From: JAJDYQ01 sp942491945
GTDB taxonomy: Bacteria; Pseudomonadota; Gammaproteobacteria; JAJDYQ01
Assembly: GCA_942491945.1 (NCBI GenBank)
Contig: CALODD010000035.1
Span: forward strand, 1-64,000
Reading direction: 5' to 3'
DNA length: 64,000 nucleotides
Position 1 is the stretch's first letter, and every line of letters starts with the position of its first letter. Under the pieces are notes generated by a model. That model was given only the letters and a program-made list of their open reading frames with translations. It was not told the DNA's origin and made no database searches. Position numbers and translations under genes: made by a program. Shown here one piece after another: positions 33,521-42,457 of the stretch.

Positions 33521-35635
33521 TTGTTGTTGGAGAGAGACGACACAATCAATATCGCGGTCTACGAGAGTATGCCCGACGAAGCGGAGTTCATTGCAACTGA
33601 ATTACGCAATGCCGGTCATGCCGTTAAGCCTCTGTCGTTTAAAAATAGTGATGACCTTAAAGCTATCTTATCGAATAACCGCGTCGACCTGATCTATTGC
33701 ACAACAGAAGATAAGGAACTCGGCAGCGCCTGTCGAATTGCCGACAAACACAAAGATCATATCCCCGTCATTGCAATATCCTCAGATACAGATACCGCTG
33801 CCGTGATTCATGCCATGGAAAACGGCGCCCGCGACCTGGTCAGTCGAAATCAACCCGCGCATCTACGCATGGTGACCGAGCGCGAGCTTAAAGGCATTAA
33901 GCACTGCAAAGGTATGTATGAATTTAAACAGGCTTATCAGGAAAGCGAAAAACGCTGCCGTAGTCTGCTCGATAGCTCACGTGACGCCATTGCTTATATT
34001 CATGACGGCATGCACATCTATTCAAATAACGTGTATGTCGAGAAATTTGGTTTTGAAGACAGCGATGACCTGGAAGGCTTACCAATTCTCGATCTGGTTG
34101 CCATTGATGAGCACCCGAGATTTAAAGAATTTCTGACAAACTACGGCAAACAGGCCGGTGAAGAAAACGTCGACATCCGTTGTGAACGTGATGACGGTAC
34201 TGAATTCGAAGCCGCCATGGAATTCTCCCCTGCCAGTATCGATGGCGAAGCCTGTACACAGGTCATTATCCGCGAGCAAAGTGTGAGCCAGGAAGTTATC
34301 AATGAACTGGAGATACTGAAATCTCAGGATAGTGTGACCGGTCTTTATAACCGTCAGGCATTTATCGAAGAGGTTGAGCAGGCCATTACCGATGTACAGA
34401 ACGGTAACCGTCCAGGCGTCATTTTATATATTGAAGTCGATAAATTTGATGCTGTTAAAAGCACCATGGGTCTGGAAAATATCGATAACTGTATTGCAAC
34501 CATCGGTAAGCTCATCGCAAGCAAGTTAAAAGATGATGATTTTGGCGCACGGTTTGGTGAGCACACATTCACTATTCTGGTCAGAGAAGGCGATGTACGG
34601 AAAATTGGTGCGAAATCCAAGGCGCTCGTCAAATCACTCAATACCATTGTTGAAGCCAAAGACCTTTCGATGCAGGTAACGTCTAGCCTGGGACTCGCCT
34701 CAATTCGTAGCACTACTCGAACACCCTACGAGATCATCGCCTGCGCAGATATGGCCTGCAACATCGCTAAAGAACGTGGTGGCAATAGTATTGAAGCCTA
34801 TAAGAGCCCTGAAAAAGAAGCAGAGAAGAAGAAAACACAGGATGACCTTCGCTGGGTTAACCTGCTAAAAAATGCCTTAGAAAACAATCTGTTAAAACTC
34901 GCCTTCCAGCCAGTTGTTGGACTTAAAGATGAGAGTGACCAGATCTATGAGGTTCTGCTACGCCTGACTGATGAAGATGGTACAGAAATCCTGCCGGGTG
35001 AATTTCTTCCTGCAGCGGAGAAAACCGGCATGATCAATCTGATTGATCGCTGGGTCATTGGGCGTGCGCTGCATATGCTAGCTGAAAAGCAACGAGAAGG
35101 TGACAATACCAACCTGTTCGTCAAACTATCAGGTTCAGCTTATACCGATGAAGGCCTGCTCCCCTGGTTATATGAACGCAGCAAAGCCTCTAAAATCGAT
35201 ACCAATCGCCTTATTTTTGAGGTTGCTGAATCTGATGCAACCGGCCATATCAGTAAAGTAGCGCAGTTCTGTCGTACCCTGAAGAAGATGCGTTGCCGCA
35301 CCCTGGTTAGTCAATTTGGTATGGCAGATGAACCCACCAAGCTATTCAAAGCCGTACCAATCGACTTCGTGAAAATACACCCCGGCCTGACGGGCCAGAT
35401 TGCTAGTGATCCCTCGATGATGCAGGCGGTACGAGAACTGGTAAATGAAGCCCATGAGGCCGAAAAAGAGGTTATCGCTCCACATGTCGAAAGCGCTGAC
35501 AGCATGGCACAACTATTTACCTGCGGCTTCGACTTTATTCAAGGCAACTTCCTGCAAGAACCTGATATCGTCATGCAGTTTGACTTCTCAGAAAATGAAG
35601 CCTCCATGCACCGCTCACAAGCAGCGATGGAATAA
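33521..35635 (+). CDS. FimX-like protein: receiver-like, PAS, degenerate GGDEF and degenerate EAL domains
   Basis: 704 residues. Order: receiver-like N-terminus (about 1-130), PAS (about 140-260), GGDEF-like domain where the signature is FGEHT, and EAL-like domain where EAL is EVL in YEVLLRL. Both catalytic sites are lost, as in Pseudomonas FimX, which binds c-di-GMP through its EAL domain to promote type IV pilus assembly. That fits the pilin cluster 9 kb away. No ATG is available; three in-frame TTG codons at 33521-33529 are the candidate starts, after AACAGGGAA. Confidence 0.85.
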   Translation: MLLERDDTINIAVYESMPDEAEFIATELRNAGHAVKPLSFKNSDDLKAILSNNRVDLIYCTTEDKELGSACRIADKHKDHIPVIAISSDTDTAAVIHAMENGARDLVSRNQPAHLRMVTERELKGIKHCKGMYEFKQAYQESEKRCRSLLDSSRDAIAYIHDGMHIYSNNVYVEKFGFEDSDDLEGLPILDLVAIDEHPRFKEFLTNYGKQAGEENVDIRCERDDGTEFEAAMEFSPASIDGEACTQVIIREQSVSQEVINELEILKSQDSVTGLYNRQAFIEEVEQAITDVQNGNRPGVILYIEVDKFDAVKSTMGLENIDNCIATIGKLIASKLKDDDFGARFGEHTFTILVREGDVRKIGAKSKALVKSLNTIVEAKDLSMQVTSSLGLASIRSTTRTPYEIIACADMACNIAKERGGNSIEAYKSPEKEAEKKKTQDDLRWVNLLKNALENNLLKLAFQPVVGLKDESDQIYEVLLRLTDEDGTEILPGEFLPAAEKTGMINLIDRWVIGRALHMLAEKQREGDNTNLFVKLSGSAYTDEGLLPWLYERSKASKIDTNRLIFEVAESDATGHISKVAQFCRTLKKMRCRTLVSQFGMADEPTKLFKAVPIDFVKIHPGLTGQIASDPSMMQAVRELVNEAHEAEKEVIAPHVESADSMAQLFTCGFDFIQGNFLQEPDIVMQFDFSENEASMHRSQAAME

Positions 35636-35640
35636 CATAA

Positions 35641-36873
35641 TTAGTCGAGTACTTTAGACACCATGCCGTCGGCGAGCTTAGGCTCAAACCAGGTCGATTT
35701 AGGCGGCATCACCTGATCATCATCCGCAACGGCCATTAAATCCGCGATGCTGGTCGGATATAGAGAAAACGCGATGGCCATGTCACCACTATCGACACGC
35801 TTTTCCAGTTCACCCAGACCACGGATACCACCAACAAAATCAATACGATCATCAGTACGTGGATCAGAGATCCCGAGTAATGGCTCAATGAGGTTATCTG
35901 CCAGCAAGCTCACATCCAGGCGTTTAACCGGATCAGAAGGAATCAGATCCGCATTAACCTTGAGCGCATACCACTGACCATTAACATACATACCGAACTC
36001 GCCTGGAGCAGCCGGCTTGAACTGGCTGTCAACGGCTTCACAACTGAATGCGGAACCGGATTTTTCGATTAACTCATGTACACTCAAACCATTCAGGTCT
36101 TTTATCACGCGATTGTAATCCAGGATTTTCATCTGATGATCAGGGAAGATCACCGTCAGGAAATACTCATGACTCGCTTCAGGGTCGTTATTAGTTTCAC
36201 GTCGCATCGCAGCAACACGAGAAGCCGCTGCAGAACGATGATGACCATCAGCGACATAGATCACACCCATCTTGTCGAACTCGGATGTCAGCGTACTAAT
36301 AGTGTCATCGTCATCAATAACCCATAGCTCATGGCGTACGCCATCCGCTAAAGTCACATCAACCTCGGCATTACCCTGCTCTGCCGCTTTCAGAATCCCA
36401 TCGACAACATCCTGACCTTTGTAAGTCAGAAAAACAGGACCTGTCTGCGCATTCAAAGCGTCGACCTGACGAACACGATCATCCTCTTTCTTCGGGCGGG
36501 TATACTCATGCTTACGCACATCGTTTCGGTCATACGCTGCAACAGAAGCACCAGCCACCAAACCCGTCTGCGTATGTTCACCCATGGTAATACGGTAGGC
36601 GTAGTAACAATCCTTCGGATCACGTGCGAGCACACCGTCATTAATCATGCGCTGAAAGTTCTCTGCACCTTTCGCATAAACCGACGGATCATACGGGTCA
36701 GTTTCGGGCGGCAGGTCGATCTCAGGCTTGGAAATATGCAGGAAACGATTCGGCTCATGACCGGCCAGTTCGCGGGCCTCTTCAGTATTTAGAACGTCAT
36801 AGGGAGGAGCCAGTACTTCAGCGGCTTTTCCAGGGGCTGGGCGTAGACCTGCAAATGGAGCAATTAGAGACAT
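35641..36873 (-). CDS. DUF1015-family protein
   Basis: 410 residues. N-terminal PFAGLRPAPGKAAEVLAPPYDVLN and the central YVADGHHRSAAASRVA are hallmarks of DUF1015. The ADGHHR motif resembles the ParB-type nucleotide-binding fold, so an NTP-dependent role is possible; no activity is established. It converges on the FimX-like gene 5 nt away. It is followed by the repeat/IS region on its 5' side. Confidence 0.9.
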   Translation of the reverse strand: MSLIAPFAGLRPAPGKAAEVLAPPYDVLNTEEARELAGHEPNRFLHISKPEIDLPPETDPYDPSVYAKGAENFQRMINDGVLARDPKDCYYAYRITMGEHTQTGLVAGASVAAYDRNDVRKHEYTRPKKEDDRVRQVDALNAQTGPVFLTYKGQDVVDGILKAAEQGNAEVDVTLADGVRHELWVIDDDDTISTLTSEFDKMGVIYVADGHHRSAAASRVAAMRRETNNDPEASHEYFLTVIFPDHQMKILDYNRVIKDLNGLSVHELIEKSGSAFSCEAVDSQFKPAAPGEFGMYVNGQWYALKVNADLIPSDPVKRLDVSLLADNLIEPLLGISDPRTDDRIDFVGGIRGLGELEKRVDSGDMAIAFSLYPTSIADLMAVADDDQVMPPKSTWFEPKLADGMVSKVLD

Positions 36874-36970
36874 TTTGATTCCTACCTAGATTCGAATGCG
36901 GCGCATTCTAACGGGGATGGGGGATGAATTCATTAGCCAATGTTATTTATTGGCATTCGACTTACTCGTC

Positions 36971-37057
36971 ATTCCGGCGTGCTACTCAGTCAAGCTGAGC
37001 ACAGGCTTTGGCCGGAATCTGTCTCACCTGTCATTCCCGAATGATCTTATCGGGAAT
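36971..37057. repeat. Two palindromic intergenic repeat units (dRS3/REP-like)
   Basis: Unit 1: ATTCCGGC (36971-36978) pairs with GCCGGAAT (37011-37018), with inner pairing GTGCT/AGCAC. Unit 2: ATTCCCGA (37033-37040) pairs with TCGGGAAT (37050-37057). The ATTCCC-N-GGGAAT form resembles dRS3 repeats of Neisseria and similar units in other proteobacteria. A third unit lies at 40064. Confidence 0.8.
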
Positions 37058-37225
37058 CCATATTTTGGTGTAGGAAGGTTTCGCGCTTGATCGTCTACAG
37101 TTTTTCTTAAATTTACTGCACGAGCGCAAGCCCTTTTTGTTTCGGCAAAAAGGGCGAAAAACCATTTGCTCCAGATACGCTGGCCTGCGGCCAATGTCAT
37201 TGACTTAAGCCGTAAGTGATTGAAA
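37011..37225. repeat. Left arm of a long inverted repeat around the IS4-type gene
   Basis: The sequence from CGGAATCTGTCTCACCTG through AAGGTTTCGCGCTTGATCG, ACGAGCGCAAGCCC, CGGCAAAAA, ATACGCTG and AATGTCATTGACTTAAGCC recurs inverted at 38578-38635 plus 39950-40110. Identity looks about 80 percent over some 215 bp. It contains a 9-bp hairpin CCCTTTTTG/CAAAAAGGG at 37131-37154. The stretch 36874-37270 has no other gene. Confidence 0.85.
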
Positions 37226-37341
37226 GTAGGTGTTATAATCAGTCCAATGACAAACTAACAGGCTTTAAAACATGACCCGAGAAGACCTCATTTAAAACCA
37301 TCTATGCCCGCATAAATGAAACCATAGAATCTACTGCGTTT

Positions 37342-38577
37342 TTGCAAAAGCACCGCCAAAGCTCAACGCACTTTACTCGCCAACGCGAGCTAACCTTTCC
37401 GACGCTGATTCGCTTTTTCCTGAACCTGATTAAAGGCTCATTACAAAGCGAACTCAATCACTTCTTTGAAATCGCACAGTCAAAACGCACGCCACTGATG
37501 CGTGTCACGGCATCAGCCTTTTGTCGGGCCAGAAAGAAGTTAAGCCCGCAGGTGTTTATTGATCTGAACCATCAGGCCGTCGATGAGTTTTATCATCATG
37601 CTGATATTGAAACATGGAACGACTTTCGCGTACTGGCCATTGATGGCAGTAAATATCACGTTCCATCCAATGCGCAAACGGCGCAGACATTCGGTAGCCA
37701 ATTCAATCAATATGCGACAACCGTACCCATGGCACGTGGCTCTTGTTTATATGATGTGTTTCAGGGCATCGTACTCGATGCACAGATCACCGCATGCGAT
37801 GCCAGTGAACGTGAACTAGCGTATCAACATCTGGGCCATACCGGTTCGAATGATTTAATGCTCTATGATCGAGGCTATCCTGCCTTCTGGTTGTTTGCCG
37901 CTCACCGGGCATTACAACGGGATTATTGTATGCGGGTCACGACGTCATTTAATCTTGATGTCCAAGCCTTTGTCGCCTCATCAAAGAAACAAGCCATCAT
38001 CCACATCAAACCCAATGCTGTCAGTATCCGAAGATGTCGGGAGAAAGGCTTATCAATAGAGCCGATTAAAGTCCGGCTCGTTCGAGTGAAAACGCAACGC
38101 GGCGAATATGTCTTAATGACAAGTTTGTTGGATAAACAACGCTATCCCGTAAAATGCTTCAAGACGTTATATCACCTGAGATGGCAGATTGAGGAAAGCT
38201 ACAAACAGCAGAAAAACTGGCTTGAAATTGAAAACTTCTCGGGTAAATCCGTCTTGAGCATTCAGCAGGACTTTCATGCCAAAATGCTGTGTCTGTCACT
38301 GACGGCGATGAGTTTATTTGCTGCTCAGGAGAAGATAAAGTCGTCGGTGGCTGAGCGTTATTATGCGTACAAGATCAATTTCTCTGCGGCGTTATCCAGC
38401 ATGAAAGATACGATCGTTCATCTGCTTTCCAAGGGGTTAGACGAGTTCGAATGGCATCGCTGGTTGACGGTATTAAGTCGATGTTTAATTCCTATCAGGC
38501 CTAAACGTTCTTTCCCTCGTAAGGCCTCCCCGCGACCTCGACGTACCTTTCGTTCTTCCTATCGGAGAGCTTTGTGA
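37342..38577 (+). CDS. IS4-family transposase, N-terminus apparently frameshifted
   Basis: 411 residues from a TTG codon. DDE residues: D in LAIDGSKYHV, D in LYDRGYPAFW, and E in the IS4 YREK signature, seen as YHLRWQIEESYKQQK. Upstream codons in this frame continue sensible protein (FKTIYARINETIESTAF) with no start, while an ATG at 37272 in another frame gives MTREDLI then stop. A one-base slip near 37290 would join them into about 435 residues, the usual length. The copy may therefore be inactive. Confidence 0.85.
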   Translation: MQKHRQSSTHFTRQRELTFPTLIRFFLNLIKGSLQSELNHFFEIAQSKRTPLMRVTASAFCRARKKLSPQVFIDLNHQAVDEFYHHADIETWNDFRVLAIDGSKYHVPSNAQTAQTFGSQFNQYATTVPMARGSCLYDVFQGIVLDAQITACDASERELAYQHLGHTGSNDLMLYDRGYPAFWLFAAHRALQRDYCMRVTTSFNLDVQAFVASSKKQAIIHIKPNAVSIRRCREKGLSIEPIKVRLVRVKTQRGEYVLMTSLLDKQRYPVKCFKTLYHLRWQIEESYKQQKNWLEIENFSGKSVLSIQQDFHAKMLCLSLTAMSLFAAQEKIKSSVAERYYAYKINFSAALSSMKDTIVHLLSKGLDEFEWHRWLTVLSRCLIPIRPKRSFPRKASPRPRRTFRSSYRRAL

Positions 38578-38635
38578 TTTCAAGCACTTAGGGCTTAAGT
38601 CAATGACATTGCCCGTAGGGCAGCGTATTGGGAGC
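38578..38635. repeat. Right inverted-repeat arm, inner part
   Basis: Inverse complement of about 37168-37225. It is separated from the outer part at 39950 by the IS481-type insertion; rejoining at GAGC restores continuous homology with the left arm. Confidence 0.8.
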
Positions 38636-39949
38636 TGTACGGGTCAAGTACATAGGTAACAAAAGAGTCCAGATACATAGGTTACACTTTTAATGTCCAG
38701 TAAGGTGTATTCCCACCTTTTTTATCGCGTAAGTTATAGCCCCCTAATCGGACGGAACCAAAATAAACTTCCCATATTCCATCATCTATCTCATCAAAGC
38801 CAACATATTCACCTCGAAGTAATTTCGCGATATAAACCTGTCCCGTATGGGCATAGACCACGCCGCTGTGACAGACTGGTCTGACTACAAAATAATCTGG
38901 ATACTGTATTTCAGGTAGCTTGCTCGGATATTCTCTGGGCGATGGTTGGTAATGCATGGCAGGTGGTGTTTGATCTAATGCCTCATGTGGACGTTCATGG
39001 TTGTATGCCTCACGAAAGATATCAAAGCGTTTTTGTTGTGCGGTAAAAGTCTTCGCTGCGGGGCTGACGGTTTCACTGTTTAACATTGATGCATCCGCTC
39101 ATGACGGCCATTTTGCTGCGGCCTGCCAGGCTGAATACGCTCAGGTATGATACCTAAACGTATCCACCAGATGGATAAACTGGATAGTCCGCCTGCTGAA
39201 CGAGTCGCAAAGGGGACTCCGTTGTCGGAACGAATACGTCGAGGCAATCCATAGTGTTTGAAGAGCCGGGTAAAGCACTGGCGGGCCATCTGAGTCGCTG
39301 TTCCGGATACACCTTTACAACCCAGTAGGTAACGGGAATGGTGATCCATCACCGTCAGTGGGTAACACCATTGGCCTTTACCAAGTTTAATCTGTCCTTT
39401 GTAGTCAGCGCTCCAGACCTCGTTGGGCTTATCCACGGGATCAAAAGGCTGTGGATAGGGGCTGACTTTACGGCGAGGCTTTTGTTGATGCACCAGTCCT
39501 TCAGCATTGAGTATGTTGTAGATTGTTGTCTTTGAAGGCAGTGTTTGGTTGGGGAAGCGTTGTTGCAGTAATGCTCTGATCTTTTTAGCCCCCAGTGTGA
39601 TGCGACTTTTAGTCCGTAACTCAATAATTGCTTTACGAATCGTATAGGGCGTACTCAGCGGGCTTTGATGTGGCTTACGGCTTCGCTCTTCCAGCCCAGA
39701 TAGTTCATTGTGTTGGTAACGTTCCAGCCATTTGTAGCCTGTCTTACGACTAATACCATAACGCTGGCATAACGCCGTGTGCGTATACCCACCTCGTAGA
39801 TGGTCAGCAATGAATAGTATCTTCTGTTCCATAGATTTTATCTCTTGCCAGGGCATTGGAAGCACCTCCATTATTCAGTGCTTCCAGCATAGGTAATCTG
39901 TTACCTATGTACCTGGACTGAGTTGTTACCTATGTCTATAGACCATACA
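38636..39949 (-). mobile_element. IS481-family element inserted in the right arm
   Basis: 1,314 bp beginning TGTA and ending TACA. Each end has two copies of ACATAGGTAAC or a one-base variant, starting 25 bp apart: 38650 and 38675 on the left, 39900 and 39925 inverted on the right. GAGC flanks both sides (38632-38635 and 39950-39953), a likely 4-bp target duplication. The element carries one broken transposase gene. Confidence 0.85.
38682..39856 (-). pseudogene. IS481-family transposase, split by one-base deletion
   Basis: The N-terminal part (39856-39080) has helix-turn-helix YGISRKTGYKWLERY, an integrase core with D in VWSADYKGQ and D in IRSDNGVPF, and ends GRPQQNGRHERMHQC. The family continues after RHERMH, and that continuation (ETVSPAAKTFTAQQKRF, then YNHERPHEALDQ) is in another frame from 39086. 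One missing base near 39087-39090 explains the break. The start at 39856 (MPWQEIKSM) matches the family. Confidence 0.85.
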
Positions 39950-40110
39950 GAGCAATGGTTTTTGGTTCGTTTTTGCCGAAACAAAAAGGGCTCGCGCTCG
40001 TGTAACAATTCAAGAAAAAGAACAAACGATCAAGCGCGAAACCTTTCATGCCAATACAGACAAATTCCCGCTAAAGGCACGCGGGAATAACAGGTGAGAT
40101 AGATACCGAC
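39950..40110. repeat. Right inverted-repeat arm, outer part
   Basis: Inverse complement of about 37011-37167, including AAGGTTTCGCGCTTGATCG, ACGAGCGCGAGCCC and TCTCACCTG motifs. It fills most of the 39872-40131 gap downstream of parC. Confidence 0.8.
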
Positions 40111-40122
40111 ATCCGCCGGCAT
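40064..40122. repeat. Palindromic intergenic repeat units (dRS3/REP-like)
   Basis: ATTCCCGC (40064-40071) pairs with GCGGGAAT (40081-40088). A weaker unit, ATACCGAC (40103-40110) and GCCGGCAT (40115-40122), follows and mirrors unit 1 on the left side. Confidence 0.75.
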
Positions 40123-40131
40123 CACAAAACC

Positions 40132-42411
40132 CTAACTCTTCCTCTCAACCTCAACTCGATCAACCGCCTGATACCCACGTGGTAACTTCCACCCACGTCG
40201 CCCACGCTCAGCAACATACTCATCAACTTCAGGGCCTTTCATAGTCTTATGTTTTTTACCGGCGTAAACCGTTACCTTTTCACCATCCTGCACCAGCTCG
40301 ATGGCTTTGACATGTTCTTCACGTGTCTTGAATTTTGCCGTTGGAATATTGATAATTTTATTGCCTTTACCTTTTGACATCACTGGTAATTCAGTTAGCG
40401 AAGTCACTAGCATATAGCCCTGTTTAGTTAACGATACAATCCAGTCGTCGTCCAAGCTTCTAACATGAACGGGTGGCAAGACTTTAGCGCCTTTAGGAAC
40501 GCTTAATACAATCTTGCCTTTTTTGTTACGTGTCACCATATCTTCGAGCTTACAGGCAAAGCCGTAGCCACCATCGGTACTTAATAGATAGTAGTCATCC
40601 GGCTTACCCATCATGACGCCGACAAACGTGGCTCCATCGGGCGCGGTTACTCGACCAGAAAGTGGTTCGCCTTGCCCTCTCGCTGAAGGGAGATTGTGTG
40701 TCGCTATGTTATATACGCGCCCGGTTGAATCGAGGAAGATCGCCATCTGGTTGCTTTTGCCTTTTGCCGATCCCTGATAGTCATCTCCGGCTTTATAGTT
40801 CAGAGTTGTTGCATCGACTTCATGCCCTTTAGCTGCTCTTACCCAGCCTTTCTGTGAGAGTACAACTGTAATGGATTCAGATGGCATGAGTTCGGTTTCA
40901 TCTAATGCCTGTGCGGCCTGACGCTCTACGATCTGAGAACGACGTTCGTCACCGTACAACTCAGCATCAGCCAACAATTCTTTCTTAATAAGTGTTTTTA
41001 AACGGGCTGATGAACCTAATGTCTTTTGTAAATAATCCTGTTCTTCATGCAATTCTTCCTGCTCTTGTTTGATTTTCATCTCTTCCAGTCGCGCCAGCTG
41101 TCGTAACTTGGTATCGAGTATGTAATCGGCCTGTATTTCACTTAATGAAAAACGTTTCATTAAGACCGGCTTGGGTTCATCTTCTGTCCGCACAATGCGA
41201 ATGACTTCATCGATATTTAGAAAGGCAATTAATAAACCGTCTAAGAGGTGCAGTCGCTTTTGTACTTTCTCTAATCGCCATTGCAAACGACGGCGCACTG
41301 TCATAGTCCTGAAGACCAGCCACTCTTTCAGTACTGTCTTCAAATCCATGACCTCTGGACGGCCATGGTTGTTAATGACATTCATGTTTACACGATAGTT
41401 TCGTTCGAGATCTGTCGTCGCAAATAAATGCGCCATCAGTTGTTCGGTATCAACGCGGTTGGAACGCGGTACCACAACCAGGCGTATTGGGTTTTCATGA
41501 TCCGATTCATCGCGAAGGTCTTCAACCAATGGTAGTTTTTTAGCGTTCATCTGCTGAGCAATCTGCTCTAAAATTTTTGCGCCAGATACCTGATACGGTA
41601 AGGCGGTAATAACGATTTCGCCGTTCTCCTTTTCATAGCAGGCACGCATTTTGATTGCCCCGTGACCAGTACGATACATATCCAGTATCTCTGCGCGCGG
41701 CGTAATGATCTCACCTCGTGTTGGATAGTCCGGGCCCTGAATATGCTCACAGAGTTCTTCGGTTGTCGTTTTAGGCGCTTCCAGTAAACGAATAGCGGCG
41801 GTAACCACTTCATTGAGATTATGTGGCGGGATATCGGTCGACATACCAACGGCAATACCTGTCGCGCCATTTAAAAGTACATTCGGTAATCGAGCAGGCA
41901 GTAATACCGGCTCATCCATAGTGCCATCAAAATTCGGCTGCCAGTCGACAGTCCCCTGCCCCAGTTCCTGTAATAGTGACTTCGCATAGGGGGAAAGCTT
42001 TGCTTCGGTGTAGCGCATAGCAGCAAATGACTTGGGATCATCCTGCGACCCCCAGTTACCCTGCCCCTCGACAAGTTTGTAACGGAAGGAAAAATCCTGC
42101 GCCATATGTACCATGGCTTCATAACAGGCGGAATCTCCGTGCGGATGGAATTTACCGATAACATCACCAATGGTTCGAGCAGATTTTTTAGGCTTTGAAG
42201 TCGCGCTTAAGCCAAGCTCTGACATAGCGTAGACAATCCGACGCTGTACAGGCTTCAGGCCATCACCTATTGCCGGTAATGCCCGGTCCAGAATGACGTA
42301 CATGGAATAATCAAGATACGCCTTTTCGGTAAATTCACTTAAGGGGCGCTGTTCCAGCCCTTCGAAATCCATTTCCTGCATTGTTCTTTTCACCCTTGAG
42401 TTTTCGCTCAA
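40132..42411 (-). CDS. parC: DNA topoisomerase IV subunit A
   Basis: 759 residues, the ParC rather than GyrA size. N-terminal YLDYSMYVILDRALPAIGDGLKPVQRR, winged helix with HPHGDSACYEAMV, and the active-site tyrosine in AAMRYTEAKLS. The C-terminal beta-pinwheel is short and lacks the GyrA box. It decatenates chromosomes with ParE, whose gene is 2 kb upstream. The 3' side borders the repeat/IS region. Confidence 0.97.
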   Translation of the reverse strand: MSENSRVKRTMQEMDFEGLEQRPLSEFTEKAYLDYSMYVILDRALPAIGDGLKPVQRRIVYAMSELGLSATSKPKKSARTIGDVIGKFHPHGDSACYEAMVHMAQDFSFRYKLVEGQGNWGSQDDPKSFAAMRYTEAKLSPYAKSLLQELGQGTVDWQPNFDGTMDEPVLLPARLPNVLLNGATGIAVGMSTDIPPHNLNEVVTAAIRLLEAPKTTTEELCEHIQGPDYPTRGEIITPRAEILDMYRTGHGAIKMRACYEKENGEIVITALPYQVSGAKILEQIAQQMNAKKLPLVEDLRDESDHENPIRLVVVPRSNRVDTEQLMAHLFATTDLERNYRVNMNVINNHGRPEVMDLKTVLKEWLVFRTMTVRRRLQWRLEKVQKRLHLLDGLLIAFLNIDEVIRIVRTEDEPKPVLMKRFSLSEIQADYILDTKLRQLARLEEMKIKQEQEELHEEQDYLQKTLGSSARLKTLIKKELLADAELYGDERRSQIVERQAAQALDETELMPSESITVVLSQKGWVRAAKGHEVDATTLNYKAGDDYQGSAKGKSNQMAIFLDSTGRVYNIATHNLPSARGQGEPLSGRVTAPDGATFVGVMMGKPDDYYLLSTDGGYGFACKLEDMVTRNKKGKIVLSVPKGAKVLPPVHVRSLDDDWIVSLTKQGYMLVTSLTELPVMSKGKGNKIINIPTAKFKTREEHVKAIELVQDGEKVTVYAGKKHKTMKGPEVDEYVAERGRRGWKLPRGYQAVDRVEVERKS

Positions 42412-42457
42412 ATCTTCATGCTATGATCTCTCGCAGAGGTATCATAACGCAAGCAAT

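Larger units (their letters stand above)
37168..38635 (+). mobile_element. IS4-family element
   Basis: An IS4-type transposase is bounded by closely matching inverted ends: AATGTCATTGACTTAAGCC at 37193-37211 is exactly inverted at 38592-38610. Weaker matching continues outward to 37168 and 38635 (GCTCC...ATACGCTG) and then into the long arms. Because homology does not stop, the true element boundary and target duplication cannot be fixed. Confidence 0.75.

Noticed and set aside
37131..37154. CCCTTTTTG...CAAAAAGGG hairpin as a terminator
   Set aside because: No T tract follows on either strand, and it lies inside the inverted-repeat arm, so it is treated as part of that repeat.
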